Positions 48,400 through 54,498 of a DNA stretch of 64,000 nucleotides are shown here, piece after piece. Numbering within the stretch: the first letter of the stretch is position 1; the number at the start of each line of letters is the position of its first letter. The notes beneath the pieces were generated by a model. It did not search any database, was not told the origin of the DNA, and worked only from the letters and a program-made list of their open reading frames with translations. The DNA comes from a virus: IMG/VR virus record IMGVR_UViG_3300020424_000003, positions 1 through 64,000 of that record. One strand, written 5' to 3'. A program made the position numbers and the translations under genes.

Positions 48400-48634
48400 T
48401 TATCTTGTCAATTCCGCGTTTGAACTTTCTAGGATCGCCACTTCTGATACTGTTAATAAAACGTCTTTCCATTTCTTGTGCAACCTCAGGACTATATGAT
48501 TCTGTAATACGATTCAACAGATTGATACTGCTTTCTATCAGATTATTACCTGTAGACTGTATTAAGGCATCGTTATTGCTAGTTCTGTTGATAGAACTCA
48601 ATTCCTGTAATATTGATCTAGTACGTTTTCTCAT
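48362..48634 (-). CDS. Hypothetical late protein (90 aa)
   Basis: MRKRTRSILQE-L start with L-Q-E; helical remainder (SSINLLNRITESYSPEVAQE) and a basic/acidic C-terminus (FKRGIDKIIEDKKDQGHD). First gene of the minus-strand late block, before the strand switch. Confidence 0.45.
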   Translation of the reverse strand: MRKRTRSILQELSSINRTSNNDALIQSTGNNLIESSINLLNRITESYSPEVAQEMERRFINSIRSGDPRKFKRGIDKIIEDKKDQGHDTK

Positions 48635-48694
48635 GGCTTATATTCCCTATAACTGTATTTAGTGTTATCAAAATAAATATTTCGCCGTATTCGG

Positions 48695-48724
48695 TTGACA
48701 AAATTGCTAATACTATTATATACT
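48695..48724 (+). promoter_or_regulatory. Sigma-70 promoter for tRNA-Gly
   Basis: Plus-strand TTGACA (48695-48700), 18-nt spacer, TATACT (48719-48724), with the start point a few bases before the tRNA. Confidence 0.75.
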
Positions 48725-48734
48725 AGTTGCAAAT

Positions 48735-48808
48735 GCGGGTGTCGTATAGTGGTAATACCTCAGCCTTCCAAGCTGATGCTAGGAGTTCGATTCTCCTCAC
48801 CCGCTCCA
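48735..48808 (+). tRNA. tRNA-Gly (anticodon TCC)
   Basis: 74 nt with encoded CCA. Acceptor GCGGGTG/CACCCGC, short D arm, anticodon stem TCAGC/GCTGA with loop CTTCCAA, T stem GGAG/CTCC. It reads GGA, the commonest Gly codon in AT-rich phage genes. First plus-strand gene at the strand switch. Confidence 0.95.
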
Positions 48809-48837
48809 TACCCAATTACATTTAAATTATATAAGCA

Positions 48838-48845
48838 GATAAATA
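48838..48845 (+). promoter_or_regulatory. T4-like late promoter box for 48872-49357
   Basis: GATAAATATAC on the plus strand, 27 nt before the ATG, followed by AAGGAG. Confidence 0.6.
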
Positions 48846-48871
48846 TACTTGAATAAGGAGATAGCAAGTAT

Positions 48872-49357
48872 ATGGGAAAATTTAATAGTAAAATTATGGC
48901 AGAGTTTAATCCACCAAGGAAGTGGGTGCTAGGTAGAGATCTATCCTACACCACATCTGATTTGTCTGTTGAAGATATCAAGTCATTGCAGGCAGTTGGT
49001 GTTAAGGTTAAACGTGAAACTAACAAAACAGAAACTATCACGGTACCAAAAGGATTTGTTACAGATTTAGCATCAGTGCCAAGAGCTATGTGGGCCTTTA
49101 TTGCTCCATTTGATGTAGCCAGAGCGGCAATAGTACACGATTTGCTATACAAAACAATTAGACAGTATCGCTGGAAGATGAAAGATAAAGAAGATAAGGA
49201 ACTAGTCAAGAAAGCCAAGATAGCATCAGACAAAGTTTTCTTACTTGGTATGCACGATGCAGATCCTAAGATTCCAGGGTGGAAAAGTTATTCATCATGG
49301 AAGGCTGTTGACTTGTTTGGAAATGGTTCAATAGTTCCAAACAAAGACAACATCTAA
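48872..49357 (+). CDS. DUF1353-family protein (161 aa)
   Basis: TITVPKGFVTDLASVPRAMW then ARAAIVHDLLYKTIRQY is the DUF1353 hallmark (P-x-G-F-x-T-D-x-A-S-V-P-R ... H-D-x-L-Y). The family is common in tailed phages, often near tail or late genes, with unknown function; the conserved Asp/His/Ser suggest a metal or hydrolytic site. Late promoter upstream. Confidence 0.8.
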   Translation: MGKFNSKIMAEFNPPRKWVLGRDLSYTTSDLSVEDIKSLQAVGVKVKRETNKTETITVPKGFVTDLASVPRAMWAFIAPFDVARAAIVHDLLYKTIRQYRWKMKDKEDKELVKKAKIASDKVFLLGMHDADPKIPGWKSYSSWKAVDLFGNGSIVPNKDNI

Positions 49358-49358
49358 T

Positions 49359-49547
49359 TTACCAACGTAAAATAAAAAACTTATTCTTATCCCAATGTTC
49401 CTTGGTAAAGCAACCAAAGGCTTTGTGATTAGGTTGTAGTTCTCTTGCTATTTCTTTTCCCTTATCGCAGTCAGGCACTTGCCCAACTAACACTGGTTGT
49501 TCATAATTATATCCCAACCAAACAATTACCATAAATTTAGTCAACAT
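49359..49547 (-). CDS. Hypothetical small secreted-type protein (62 aa)
   Basis: Hydrophobic start MLTKFMVIVWLGYNY, then two Cys (VPDCDKGKEIAREL, AFGCFTKEHW) and a basic end. Could be periplasmic; no family recognised. Overlaps 49537-49707 by 11 nt. Confidence 0.42.
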   Translation of the reverse strand: MLTKFMVIVWLGYNYEQPVLVGQVPDCDKGKEIARELQPNHKAFGCFTKEHWDKNKFFILRW

Positions 49548-49707
49548 TGGCTTGTATGTGTAAAGGTTTTGCTATTGGTTCAGGTGCTTCTACTTCTGAA
49601 TGTTGCTCATTGTCTTCAAATGATTCAGCTACCCAATCATGTATTTCAACAAAGATGTTGTATGCCAACCATCCAAATAAAACTAATTCTAAACTATATA
49701 ATTTCAT
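49537..49707 (-). CDS. Hypothetical small membrane-anchored acidic protein (56 aa)
   Basis: Start at the ATG at 49707 (MKLYSLELVLFGWLAYNIF), coupled as TAATG to the gene before it. One N-terminal helix then an acidic tail (AESFEDNEQHSEVEAPEP). No family recognised. Confidence 0.42.
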   Translation of the reverse strand: MKLYSLELVLFGWLAYNIFVEIHDWVAESFEDNEQHSEVEAPEPIAKPLHIQANVD

Positions 49708-49907
49708 TATAGTAAACTCCCAGGTAAAGGTTCCTTCCATGTTCCATGTTTCTCATATTGTTTTTTGATGTTTCTCATGTTTGCTCCATGATGATTTTGC
49801 ATTTCAAAAAACTTCTTGAGCATTTTATTATTAGGATCTAACCTTAGAACTTCACAGGTTAGAACTTCTTGAATATGCCAGTCCATTGCTTGTTTAGTAC
49901 TTTGCAT
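49707..49907 (-). CDS. Hypothetical small protein (66 aa)
   Basis: Start at the ATG at 49907 (MQSTKQAMDWHIQEVLT), because AAAGGAG lies 6 nt upstream. Helical, His/Asn/Lys-rich middle (FFEMQNHHGANMRNIKKQYE). A terminator hairpin sits directly upstream of its ribosome site, hinting at attenuation or read-through control. Confidence 0.45.
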   Translation of the reverse strand: MQSTKQAMDWHIQEVLTCEVLRLDPNNKMLKKFFEMQNHHGANMRNIKKQYEKHGTWKEPLPGSLL

Positions 49908-49920
49908 ACCAACTCCTTTC

Positions 49921-49953
49921 AAAAAAAATGGAGCCTTCCCTAAGGTTGGCTCC
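49921..49953 (-). terminator. Rho-independent terminator after pqqA-like gene
   Basis: On the minus strand GGAGCC (49948-49953) pairs with GGCTCC (49930-49935), followed by eight T residues. It lies 44 nt after the pqqA-like stop and just before the ribosome site of 49707-49907. Confidence 0.85.
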
Positions 49954-49966
49954 TAGTTAAAATTAT

Positions 49967-49995
49967 AATATACTACAATATTATTATAATGTCAA
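49967..49995 (-). promoter_or_regulatory. Sigma-70-like promoter between pqqA-like gene and terminator
   Basis: TTGACA (49990-49995), 17-nt spacer, TATATT (49967-49972) on the minus strand. The start point would be near 49960, only ~7 nt before the terminator hairpin, so it would make a ~40-nt RNA unless termination is overridden. Confidence 0.6.
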
Positions 49996-49996
49996 C

Positions 49997-50074
49997 CTAT
50001 TTTTCTGCACAGGCATATGAATTAATTTCTAATCCAACTGATACCTCTACGATTTGTGGTTTAGTCCATTGCAT
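49997..50074 (-). CDS. pqqA: PqqA-like PQQ precursor peptide (25 aa)
   Basis: ATG at 50074 after AGGAG, TAG at 49997. The peptide starts MQWTKPQIVEV and ends VGLEINSYACAEK. It matches PqqA by length, Trp3, Pro6, Glu10, Gly14, and the cross-linked pair Glu16 and Tyr20 (E-x-x-x-Y) at the same numbering as methylotroph PqqA. PqqE joins Glu and Tyr in PqqA, which is then processed to pyrroloquinoline quinone. No pqqB-E genes are in the window, so host enzymes would be needed. It has its own promoter, structured leader and terminator. Recognition rests on a short motif-rich peptide. Confidence 0.82.
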   Translation of the reverse strand: MQWTKPQIVEVSVGLEINSYACAEK

Positions 50075-50146
50075 CGTACGTCTCCTAAATAAAGGTTACG
50101 TGCCGGTTGTCTACTGACCGCGGTCCACAGTAGAATTAATTCTACT
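50075..50146 (-). promoter_or_regulatory. Structured leader of the pqqA-like gene with palindrome
   Basis: An 18-nt perfect palindrome AGTAGAATTA/TAATTCTACT (50129-50146) lies at the predicted start point. A second hairpin, TCTACTG/CAGTAGA (50110-50134, 11-nt loop containing CCGCGG), shares bases with it, so the two RNA structures exclude each other. The leader continues to TTTAGGAG before the ATG. It could be an operator, an attenuator or a ligand-sensing RNA; none is shown. Confidence 0.55.
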
Positions 50147-50151
50147 AATAA

Positions 50152-50180
50152 TATATAGCATATCCGATATGAACGTGCAA
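50152..50180 (-). promoter_or_regulatory. Sigma-70-like promoter for the pqqA-like gene
   Basis: TTGCAC (50175-50180), 17-nt spacer, TATATA (50152-50157) on the minus strand, start point near 50145. Confidence 0.65.
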
Positions 50181-50191
50181 TGAACAAATGA

Positions 50192-50440
50192 TTATGGCTT
50201 TAGCCATTTCTTAGATAGTTCGTACCAATACTGTCCACCTTCACGTAGAAGTTCATTGTCAGTACGTAACCTTTCAAGCCTACGAACTATTACATCGTGT
50301 TGGTATTGTGATATAACTTTATTCTTATTTTGATGTTTTTCTAAACGTGCTATTATATCGTCAATGATGGGGCAAGTTATGTCAGGCACCTTAGGTGACT
50401 TACGTTTTAATTTTAGCCAGTGTTTTTTCTCTAGTGCCAT
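50192..50440 (-). CDS. Hypothetical basic helical protein (82 aa)
   Basis: Basic N-terminus (EKKHWLKLKRKSPKVPD), two helices with heptad character (DDIIARLEKHQNKNKVISQY, VIVRRLERLRTDNELLREGG). Coiled-coil or nucleic-acid-binding by composition. Lies between the phosphate permease and the pqqA unit. No family recognised. Confidence 0.48.
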   Translation of the reverse strand: MALEKKHWLKLKRKSPKVPDITCPIIDDIIARLEKHQNKNKVISQYQHDVIVRRLERLRTDNELLREGGQYWYELSKKWLKP

Positions 50441-50490
50441 ATAAATTATTTAAATGTAACGACACTAGAGTTCTAAAGGTGTTTAAAAGA

Positions 50491-51450
50491 TTACCAACCG
50501 TTTGGAACGATTACGTAATGAATTGCTAAAACTACTCCTACTGATGCTCCTAATCCTACGATCATCTTAAAGAAGTCTCTTCCTATCAAAGGAAAAACAG
50601 TTTTAAACTTTTCCTTACCTGTGATAGTTGCCATAGCAAGTTCTCTACCACAAAGTAATCCTACGAATACCCAAGTGGTTGACATTGGCACATCATTAAG
50701 TTCTTTAAAGAAGAATAAGATCAACCAATACACAAAGTCAATGATAGTCGCTGACCTAACATATCTTGTATTGTGTTTCTCCAATACAATCTTTTGTATC
50801 TTACCTCCGCCTTCTCTAAACATAAAGCCAAGTCCTGCTATGAATACAGTTGATATGATTATCATTAGTTCCCAGGGTATCTGTCTTGGTAGGAACACGG
50901 CAATATTTGCCATGTCATGACTTAACCAAGTAAACCAAAGGAAGCCTGTTGTAACCCATTGACCTATACGCCAATAAAGTTTATGTTCTTCCTTGACTGG
51001 TTTTGCTTCGTCAAGTATTTTGCTAACAACAATCCAAATACAATATGCCGCCACAGCCGCGACTGCATATCCCATCATAGATTTCATTAACATTTTCTCT
51101 AATACAAACGTACTAGCAAATGCACTTAACACTAGGAACGAAGTACTAACTGGTACTCCTATCCTTGTCAACACTAATAGTAGTGCTGGTGCCATTGCAT
51201 GATACCATTGTATCTCTTGAAAAGGTATCCTGTTCAATCGACCATAACTGATGTCTCCACCATTTGTGGTCCACCCATACCATAGGGTGTATAGCAGAAC
51301 TGCCGAAGCGGCTCCCCACATGATCTTCCAGTTTACTTTTTCGTTATTTGATGCGATCCAAGTACCAAGAGTCTGTACTGAATCGTTTGCTATAACGGCA
51401 TAGCCGGCAAATAAAAAGCCAACTGCCATCCATAGAGTGACTGCATCCAT
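50491..51450 (-). CDS. PiT-type inorganic phosphate permease (Pho-4 family), short form
   Basis: 319 aa with about nine hydrophobic helices. Both family repeats are visible: VIANDSVQTLGTW with GVPVSTSFLVLSAFA in the first half, and LSHDMANIAVFLPRQIP with VPMSTTWVFVGLLCGRELA in the second. PiT proteins are ~400-500 aa, so this is a compact version. PiT proteins move phosphate with H+ or Na+, consistent with boosting phosphate supply during infection. It has its own promoter and a GC-rich leader hairpin; AAAGGAG precedes the ATG. Confidence 0.8.
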   Translation of the reverse strand: MDAVTLWMAVGFLFAGYAVIANDSVQTLGTWIASNNEKVNWKIMWGAASAVLLYTLWYGWTTNGGDISYGRLNRIPFQEIQWYHAMAPALLLVLTRIGVPVSTSFLVLSAFASTFVLEKMLMKSMMGYAVAAVAAYCIWIVVSKILDEAKPVKEEHKLYWRIGQWVTTGFLWFTWLSHDMANIAVFLPRQIPWELMIIISTVFIAGLGFMFREGGGKIQKIVLEKHNTRYVRSATIIDFVYWLILFFFKELNDVPMSTTWVFVGLLCGRELAMATITGKEKFKTVFPLIGRDFFKMIVGLGASVGVVLAIHYVIVPNGW

Positions 51451-51501
51451 TTTTTATCTCCTTTCAGTGTCCGCTTTTACCACGTAACACCAGTAAAGTG
51501 A

Positions 51502-51528
51502 GAGCAGGCTCGATAGCCTTGCCTGCCC
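51502..51528 (-). promoter_or_regulatory. Leader hairpin of the phosphate permease mRNA
   Basis: On the minus strand GCAGGC (51521-51526) and GCCTGC (51504-51509) pair around an 11-nt loop in the 5' leader. No T-run follows, so it is more likely regulatory or stabilising than a terminator. Confidence 0.5.
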
Positions 51529-51538
51529 GGTATTATAA

Positions 51539-51567
51539 TTAATACACTCTTATTTACAAAATGTCAA
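51539..51567 (-). promoter_or_regulatory. Sigma-70-like promoter for the phosphate permease
   Basis: TTGACA (51562-51567), 17-nt spacer, TATTAA (51539-51544) on the minus strand. A perfect TATAAT just downstream (51532-51537) has poor spacing. Confidence 0.6.
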
Positions 51568-51670
51568 GACAAGTTTTGTTACAGTTTGATTACAAAGCAT
51601 TTATAACAAAACAGCAAGACACCCATGCAAAAAAAATACGTCATTTAAGAGGAGAGTTTTGTGCGTATTT

Positions 51671-51678
51671 TATAAATA
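51671..51678 (+). promoter_or_regulatory. T4-like late promoter (perfect TATAAATA) for the 51.8-52.6 kb operon
   Basis: TATAAATACG on the plus strand, within a gene-free stretch between divergent units. The ~165-nt leader that follows holds hairpins GGAGT/ACTCC and CCTAG/CTAGG (about 51744-51762 and 51798-51813). Apart from these and the divergent promoter I see nothing in 51451-51853. Confidence 0.6.
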
Positions 51679-51853
51679 CGAATGTCGACGCAAAGACTTC
51701 TCAAGTTTTTCCGATGACACACATACACACTGGGATTGACCAGGGAGTTGAGAGCACTCCTTAAATAGCAAATGACGGTAGCAAAGACTACTGACGCCTA
51801 GAAAAGACTAGGGGTATTGCTTTCCTTAAGCATCCAAAACATAGGAGAAAATA

Positions 51854-52054
51854 ATGACACACTTTTGGAGTGGTCTTGTGTCTTGGATGAATCGCGGGTC
51901 AGGTGCTTACACAGACCGACGCCGTGCTGAGTTTGAGATATGGGCCAAAACTGAATACAAAGATGATTGGCAGTATGCGTATAATCATATGCTGAATCAC
52001 AATGGTACACCGCCAAAAACACAGTATAATCCACTGAAGAAGGAGGCGGCCTAA
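51854..52054 (+). CDS. Hypothetical small protein (66 aa)
   Basis: FWSGLVSWMNRGSGAYTDRR then AEFEIWAKTEYKDDWQYAYN, Trp/Tyr/Asp-rich. ATAGGAG precedes the ATG. First gene of a compact operon of four small proteins with a strong terminator at its end. No family recognised. Confidence 0.5.
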   Translation: MTHFWSGLVSWMNRGSGAYTDRRRAEFEIWAKTEYKDDWQYAYNHMLNHNGTPPKTQYNPLKKEAA

Positions 52055-52243
52055 ATGCAACTTCTTAAAAAGATTTTATCAAAACTTAATACATTCATGT
52101 TTAACGATCAACGTAGATGGGAAGAAGATTATCTGTCTCAGTCTGTCGATCATGTTGATCTCGAGCGCCGTATTAAACAACTCGACCGCGGCACGGTCGA
52201 GGTTGGGCCTTTTGGTTCAAGAGTCAAAGCGAGTAGATATTAG
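52055..52243 (+). CDS. DUF3563-like small protein (62 aa)
   Basis: EEDYLSQSVDHVDLERRIKQLDR matches the DUF3563 core (E-x-Y-L-x-x-S-x-D-x-x-D-L-E-x-R-x-x-x-L). The family is a short proteobacterial protein of unknown role. The gene begins directly after the preceding stop, with AAGGAGG inside the preceding coding end. It looks host-derived. Confidence 0.65.
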   Translation: MQLLKKILSKLNTFMFNDQRRWEEDYLSQSVDHVDLERRIKQLDRGTVEVGPFGSRVKASRY

Positions 52244-52258
52244 GAAAGGATCAGAACA

Positions 52259-52519
52259 ATGCTTATTATTAAACGTTTATTAAACTGGTGTGAGATTGTG
52301 GGCTATGCGAAAGCATCAGCAGAACTATCACGTCAGGGCTTTCATGCTGAAGCAAAGGCTTTGATGCTGGAGAAGACAAAACTTCAAGGCAGAAAAGAAA
52401 GAGCTCTAGTAAGATTAGAAGCCAAAAAAAAATTTAAAGCAGGGTATGATCCTGCCAATCACTACATGAGAGGCAAGTCCGTTGCAACCTGGAGTGGCAA
52501 GAAAGGTATGGTAGCTTAA
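52259..52519 (+). CDS. Hypothetical small basic protein (86 aa)
   Basis: LLNWCEIVGYAKASAELSRQ, GFHAEAKALMLEKTKLQGRK, then a Lys/Arg-rich end (RLEAKKKFKAGYDPANHYMR). The start is faintly reminiscent of DUF1127-type alphaproteobacterial small proteins, but this is not secure. AGGA ribosome site. Confidence 0.48.
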   Translation: MLIIKRLLNWCEIVGYAKASAELSRQGFHAEAKALMLEKTKLQGRKERALVRLEAKKKFKAGYDPANHYMRGKSVATWSGKKGMVA

Positions 52520-52520
52520 G

Positions 52521-52574
52521 ATGTGGCCATATACTAACGAAGAAAACGATTATCTATCAGGTAGGAAAAAATAA
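52521..52574 (+). CDS. Micropeptide of 17 aa
   Basis: ATG at 52521, one base after the previous stop; reads MWPYTNEENDYLSGRKK then TAA. Tight placement between the small-protein gene and a terminator supports translation, but the length makes this tentative. No function known. Confidence 0.4.
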   Translation: MWPYTNEENDYLSGRKK

Positions 52575-52581
52575 TTGAAAC

Positions 52582-52612
52582 TAGGGCGATGGAAACACCG
52601 CCCTATTTTTTT
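52582..52612 (+). terminator. Rho-independent terminator of the small-protein operon
   Basis: Plus-strand TAGGGCG/CGCCCTA stem (7 bp, 10-nt loop) followed by seven T residues. Confidence 0.88.
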
Positions 52613-52619
52613 GGTTAAT

Positions 52620-52730
52620 TTATTTTGCTTCAATTGGTGCAGGTTGCCCTGTGTACCACCAATAGCCGGCCGCAATAATAATGACTGCTATTGCGATCCA
52701 TAGTTTTTTGTTTTTAAAAAACTTCTTCAT
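52620..52730 (-). CDS. Small single-TM membrane peptide (36 aa)
   Basis: ATG at 52730 after AAGGAG (5 nt), TAA at 52620. Basic start MKKFFKNKKLW, hydrophobic helix IAIAVIIIAAGYWWY, short polar end GQPAPIEAK. Typical small inner-membrane protein. It is antisense to nothing and lies in a 350-nt gap; strong ribosome site supports it. Confidence 0.6.
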   Translation of the reverse strand: MKKFFKNKKLWIAIAVIIIAAGYWWYTGQPAPIEAK

Positions 52731-52846
52731 AGGAAATCTCCTTCTGTCAATCCAACTCGTGTAGTTGGTGTAATATTTAAATACCTAATCTGTCCAATTA
52801 TATTAGCATATATGGTTGTAGGCACCGTTTTTGGCTATGTAAATCA

Positions 52847-52875
52847 TTGATTTTACTAAATAAAAGTGCTATTAT
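52847..52875 (+). promoter_or_regulatory. Sigma-70-like promoter for 52925-53203
   Basis: Plus-strand TTGATT (52847-52852), 17-nt spacer, TATTAT (52870-52875), followed by an A/C-rich leader and AAAGGAG before the ATG at 52925. Confidence 0.7.
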
Positions 52876-52924
52876 ATAAAATAGCGTCATAAACACACAC
52901 AACAGACACACAAAGGAGTAAATT

Positions 52925-53203
52925 ATGACAAACACAAAAGACGGGGCTTTCAAGGCCCAATTCAATAAGAACGGTTACGAAATTAGAACAGACGTATTAG
53001 AAATGGCTAAAGGATTCACAGAGTTTGAATTTTCAAACAAGTGGATGGGTTGGGAACAAACAACTAAACGTGATAAAGAAACAGGACAACTGATCTTGGA
53101 CGTTAAGATGCCAACTGTACCAGGAATAGACGAAGTTCTAAAGAACGCAGAAAGGTTCTACGAGTTCGTAAACGGAACTTCCAAACAAGAAACAAAAGAA
53201 TAA
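52925..53203 (+). CDS. Hypothetical protein (92 aa)
   Basis: TNTKDGAFKAQFNKNGYEIR, KGFTEFEFSNKWMGWEQTTK, ILDVKMPTVPGIDEVLKNAE, acidic/basic tail. A mixed alpha/beta small protein, conserved type in marine T4-like phages. Strong AAAGGAG ribosome site and its own promoter and downstream hairpin suggest high early expression. No function assigned. Confidence 0.5.
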   Translation: MTNTKDGAFKAQFNKNGYEIRTDVLEMAKGFTEFEFSNKWMGWEQTTKRDKETGQLILDVKMPTVPGIDEVLKNAERFYEFVNGTSKQETKE

Positions 53204-53275
53204 TATGAAATAACACAATGACTAAAACAATGAGTGCATAGCACCCAGTATAACGCAATATACATAGAGAGCGGG

Positions 53276-53327
53276 AGCCCGGGTATTTTACATAGTGTAC
53301 GTGACATCATTATGTTTAGCCCGGGCT
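53276..53327 (+). ncRNA. Structured element (terminator-like or small RNA) after 52925-53203
   Basis: AGCCCGGG (53276-53283) pairs perfectly with CCCGGGCT (53320-53327) around a 36-nt interior containing a second helix ACATA/TATGT. The GC block stands out in AT-rich DNA. It is followed by only TTTA, so it is a weak terminator at best and may be a processed RNA. Confidence 0.45.
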
Positions 53328-53350
53328 TTAAAGTCTAATAAGTATCTACA

Positions 53351-53512
53351 ATGAAAGACCTTAGAGAAATTAATTCCAATCTAAACAACAATTATCCAAA
53401 ATTGTTAGAAGCAGTCAGTTCCAATATACCAGAAAAGAAAAAGATAGCAATAGTTTATAAGTTTATAGAATCATTAGAAGATCTAGCAGAGGCACTAGAC
53501 AATGACAAGTAA
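53351..53512 (+). CDS. Small helical protein (53 aa)
   Basis: ATG at 53351, TAA at 53510-53512 overlapping the next ATG by 11 nt. LREINSNLNNNYPKLLEAVS, KKIAIVYKFIESLEDLAEAL: two helices with acidic C-terminus. First gene of the coupled ALA-synthase operon. No family recognised. Confidence 0.55.
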   Translation: MKDLREINSNLNNNYPKLLEAVSSNIPEKKKIAIVYKFIESLEDLAEALDNDK

Positions 53513-54302
53513 ACTTACACAAAAACAACAAGACGAATTGTTTGCAACCTTGCAATCAGCAACAAAGAAAACACAAGACATCAGAGCTGAAAAAACAAAA
53601 TTAAACAATCCTGCAATAAACCTTTCAAACGATGAACTGTTTAACGATCATGTCAAGTGGCTTGATTGGAAACCGTTACAAAATCATGGCCTATATGATT
53701 CTAGTATTACACTTAACAAAGAAGACATGGACTGGCCAATGCAAATCAAAGCATACCTTAACCTATTGAAAGATGTGGATATAGAAAACAAAACCATTGC
53801 TGATGTAGGTTGTGGGTGGGGTCGTGGTGTTGATACAATAGCAAAATATCTAAATGCAGATATCACTGGCATAGACAACAACAGATATTATATACAATAT
53901 GCAAATGCTCATTATCCAAACAATAAGTTTATTTGTAAGGACAAGGTTGAAAATGATTATGACATAGTCATCAGCAACTGTTCTGCTCATTTGCTCATGG
54001 AAGGTGACTTCTTTTACAGAAGATATAGGACAGTGATACTTACTGACTTCTTTACTAGAACGTCAATTAATGAATTCAAAGACAGAGTACTAGCCAATGG
54101 CTTCTGTAAAATAGTTAACGAAGTTGACTTATCTGAACAAACAATTCAAGCAATGATGTATGACATAGACACAATAGACAAACGTTTCCCACATATTAGT
54201 CAACATTCAAGGAACATATTCAAAGACATTGCCATAAGTAGACTGCATCTATTTAGAATGGGTGCAAATAGGCAATATAAATACACTATACAATATGATT
54301 AA
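53502..54302 (+). CDS. SAM-dependent methyltransferase (class I)
   Basis: 266 aa. KTIADVGCGWGRGVDTIAKY is motif I (D-x-G-C-G-x-G), ADITGIDNNRYYIQYA is the acidic motif II, and NDYDIVISNCSAHLL fits motif IV. A helical N-terminal ~80 residues precede it. Acceptor substrate unknown; its place in an operon with 5-aminolevulinate synthase raises a tetrapyrrole-related methyl transfer, without direct evidence. Confidence 0.72.
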   Translation: MTSKLTQKQQDELFATLQSATKKTQDIRAEKTKLNNPAINLSNDELFNDHVKWLDWKPLQNHGLYDSSITLNKEDMDWPMQIKAYLNLLKDVDIENKTIADVGCGWGRGVDTIAKYLNADITGIDNNRYYIQYANAHYPNNKFICKDKVENDYDIVISNCSAHLLMEGDFFYRRYRTVILTDFFTRTSINEFKDRVLANGFCKIVNEVDLSEQTIQAMMYDIDTIDKRFPHISQHSRNIFKDIAISRLHLFRMGANRQYKYTIQYD

Positions 54303-54498
54303 ATGGATAAAGAACTTTATTAAGGATTGCGTCAAAATAGAAAAAGAAGTCCGAGACGCCGGATATATCTATCATTATGCTCCAGGATACAATGAAGTCA
54401 TAGTTCAAAAGGTGCAAAAAACAGCCAAACCCAAGGTAAATAAAAAATATGATAGACTTAAAGCCGTTCAAACAAAAGATACAGGAACTAAAGGATAA
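54295..54498 (+). CDS. Hypothetical small basic protein (67 aa)
   Basis: Start at the ATG at 54295 (MIKWIKNFIKDCVKIEKEV), overlapping the methyltransferase stop by 8 nt. RDAGYIYHYAPGYNEVIVQK then a Lys-rich tail. Its last 50 nt overlap the ALA synthase start, so translation of the two is coupled. No family recognised. Confidence 0.48.
   Translation: MIKWIKNFIKDCVKIEKEVRDAGYIYHYAPGYNEVIVQKVQKTAKPKVNKKYDRLKAVQTKDTGTKG

Noticed and set aside
51561-51764. 67-aa plus-strand ORF between the phosphate permease and the small-protein operon
   Set aside because: It lies over the permease promoter (-35 at 51562-51567) and the late promoter box at 51671-51678, has no ribosome site and an unconvincing composition.
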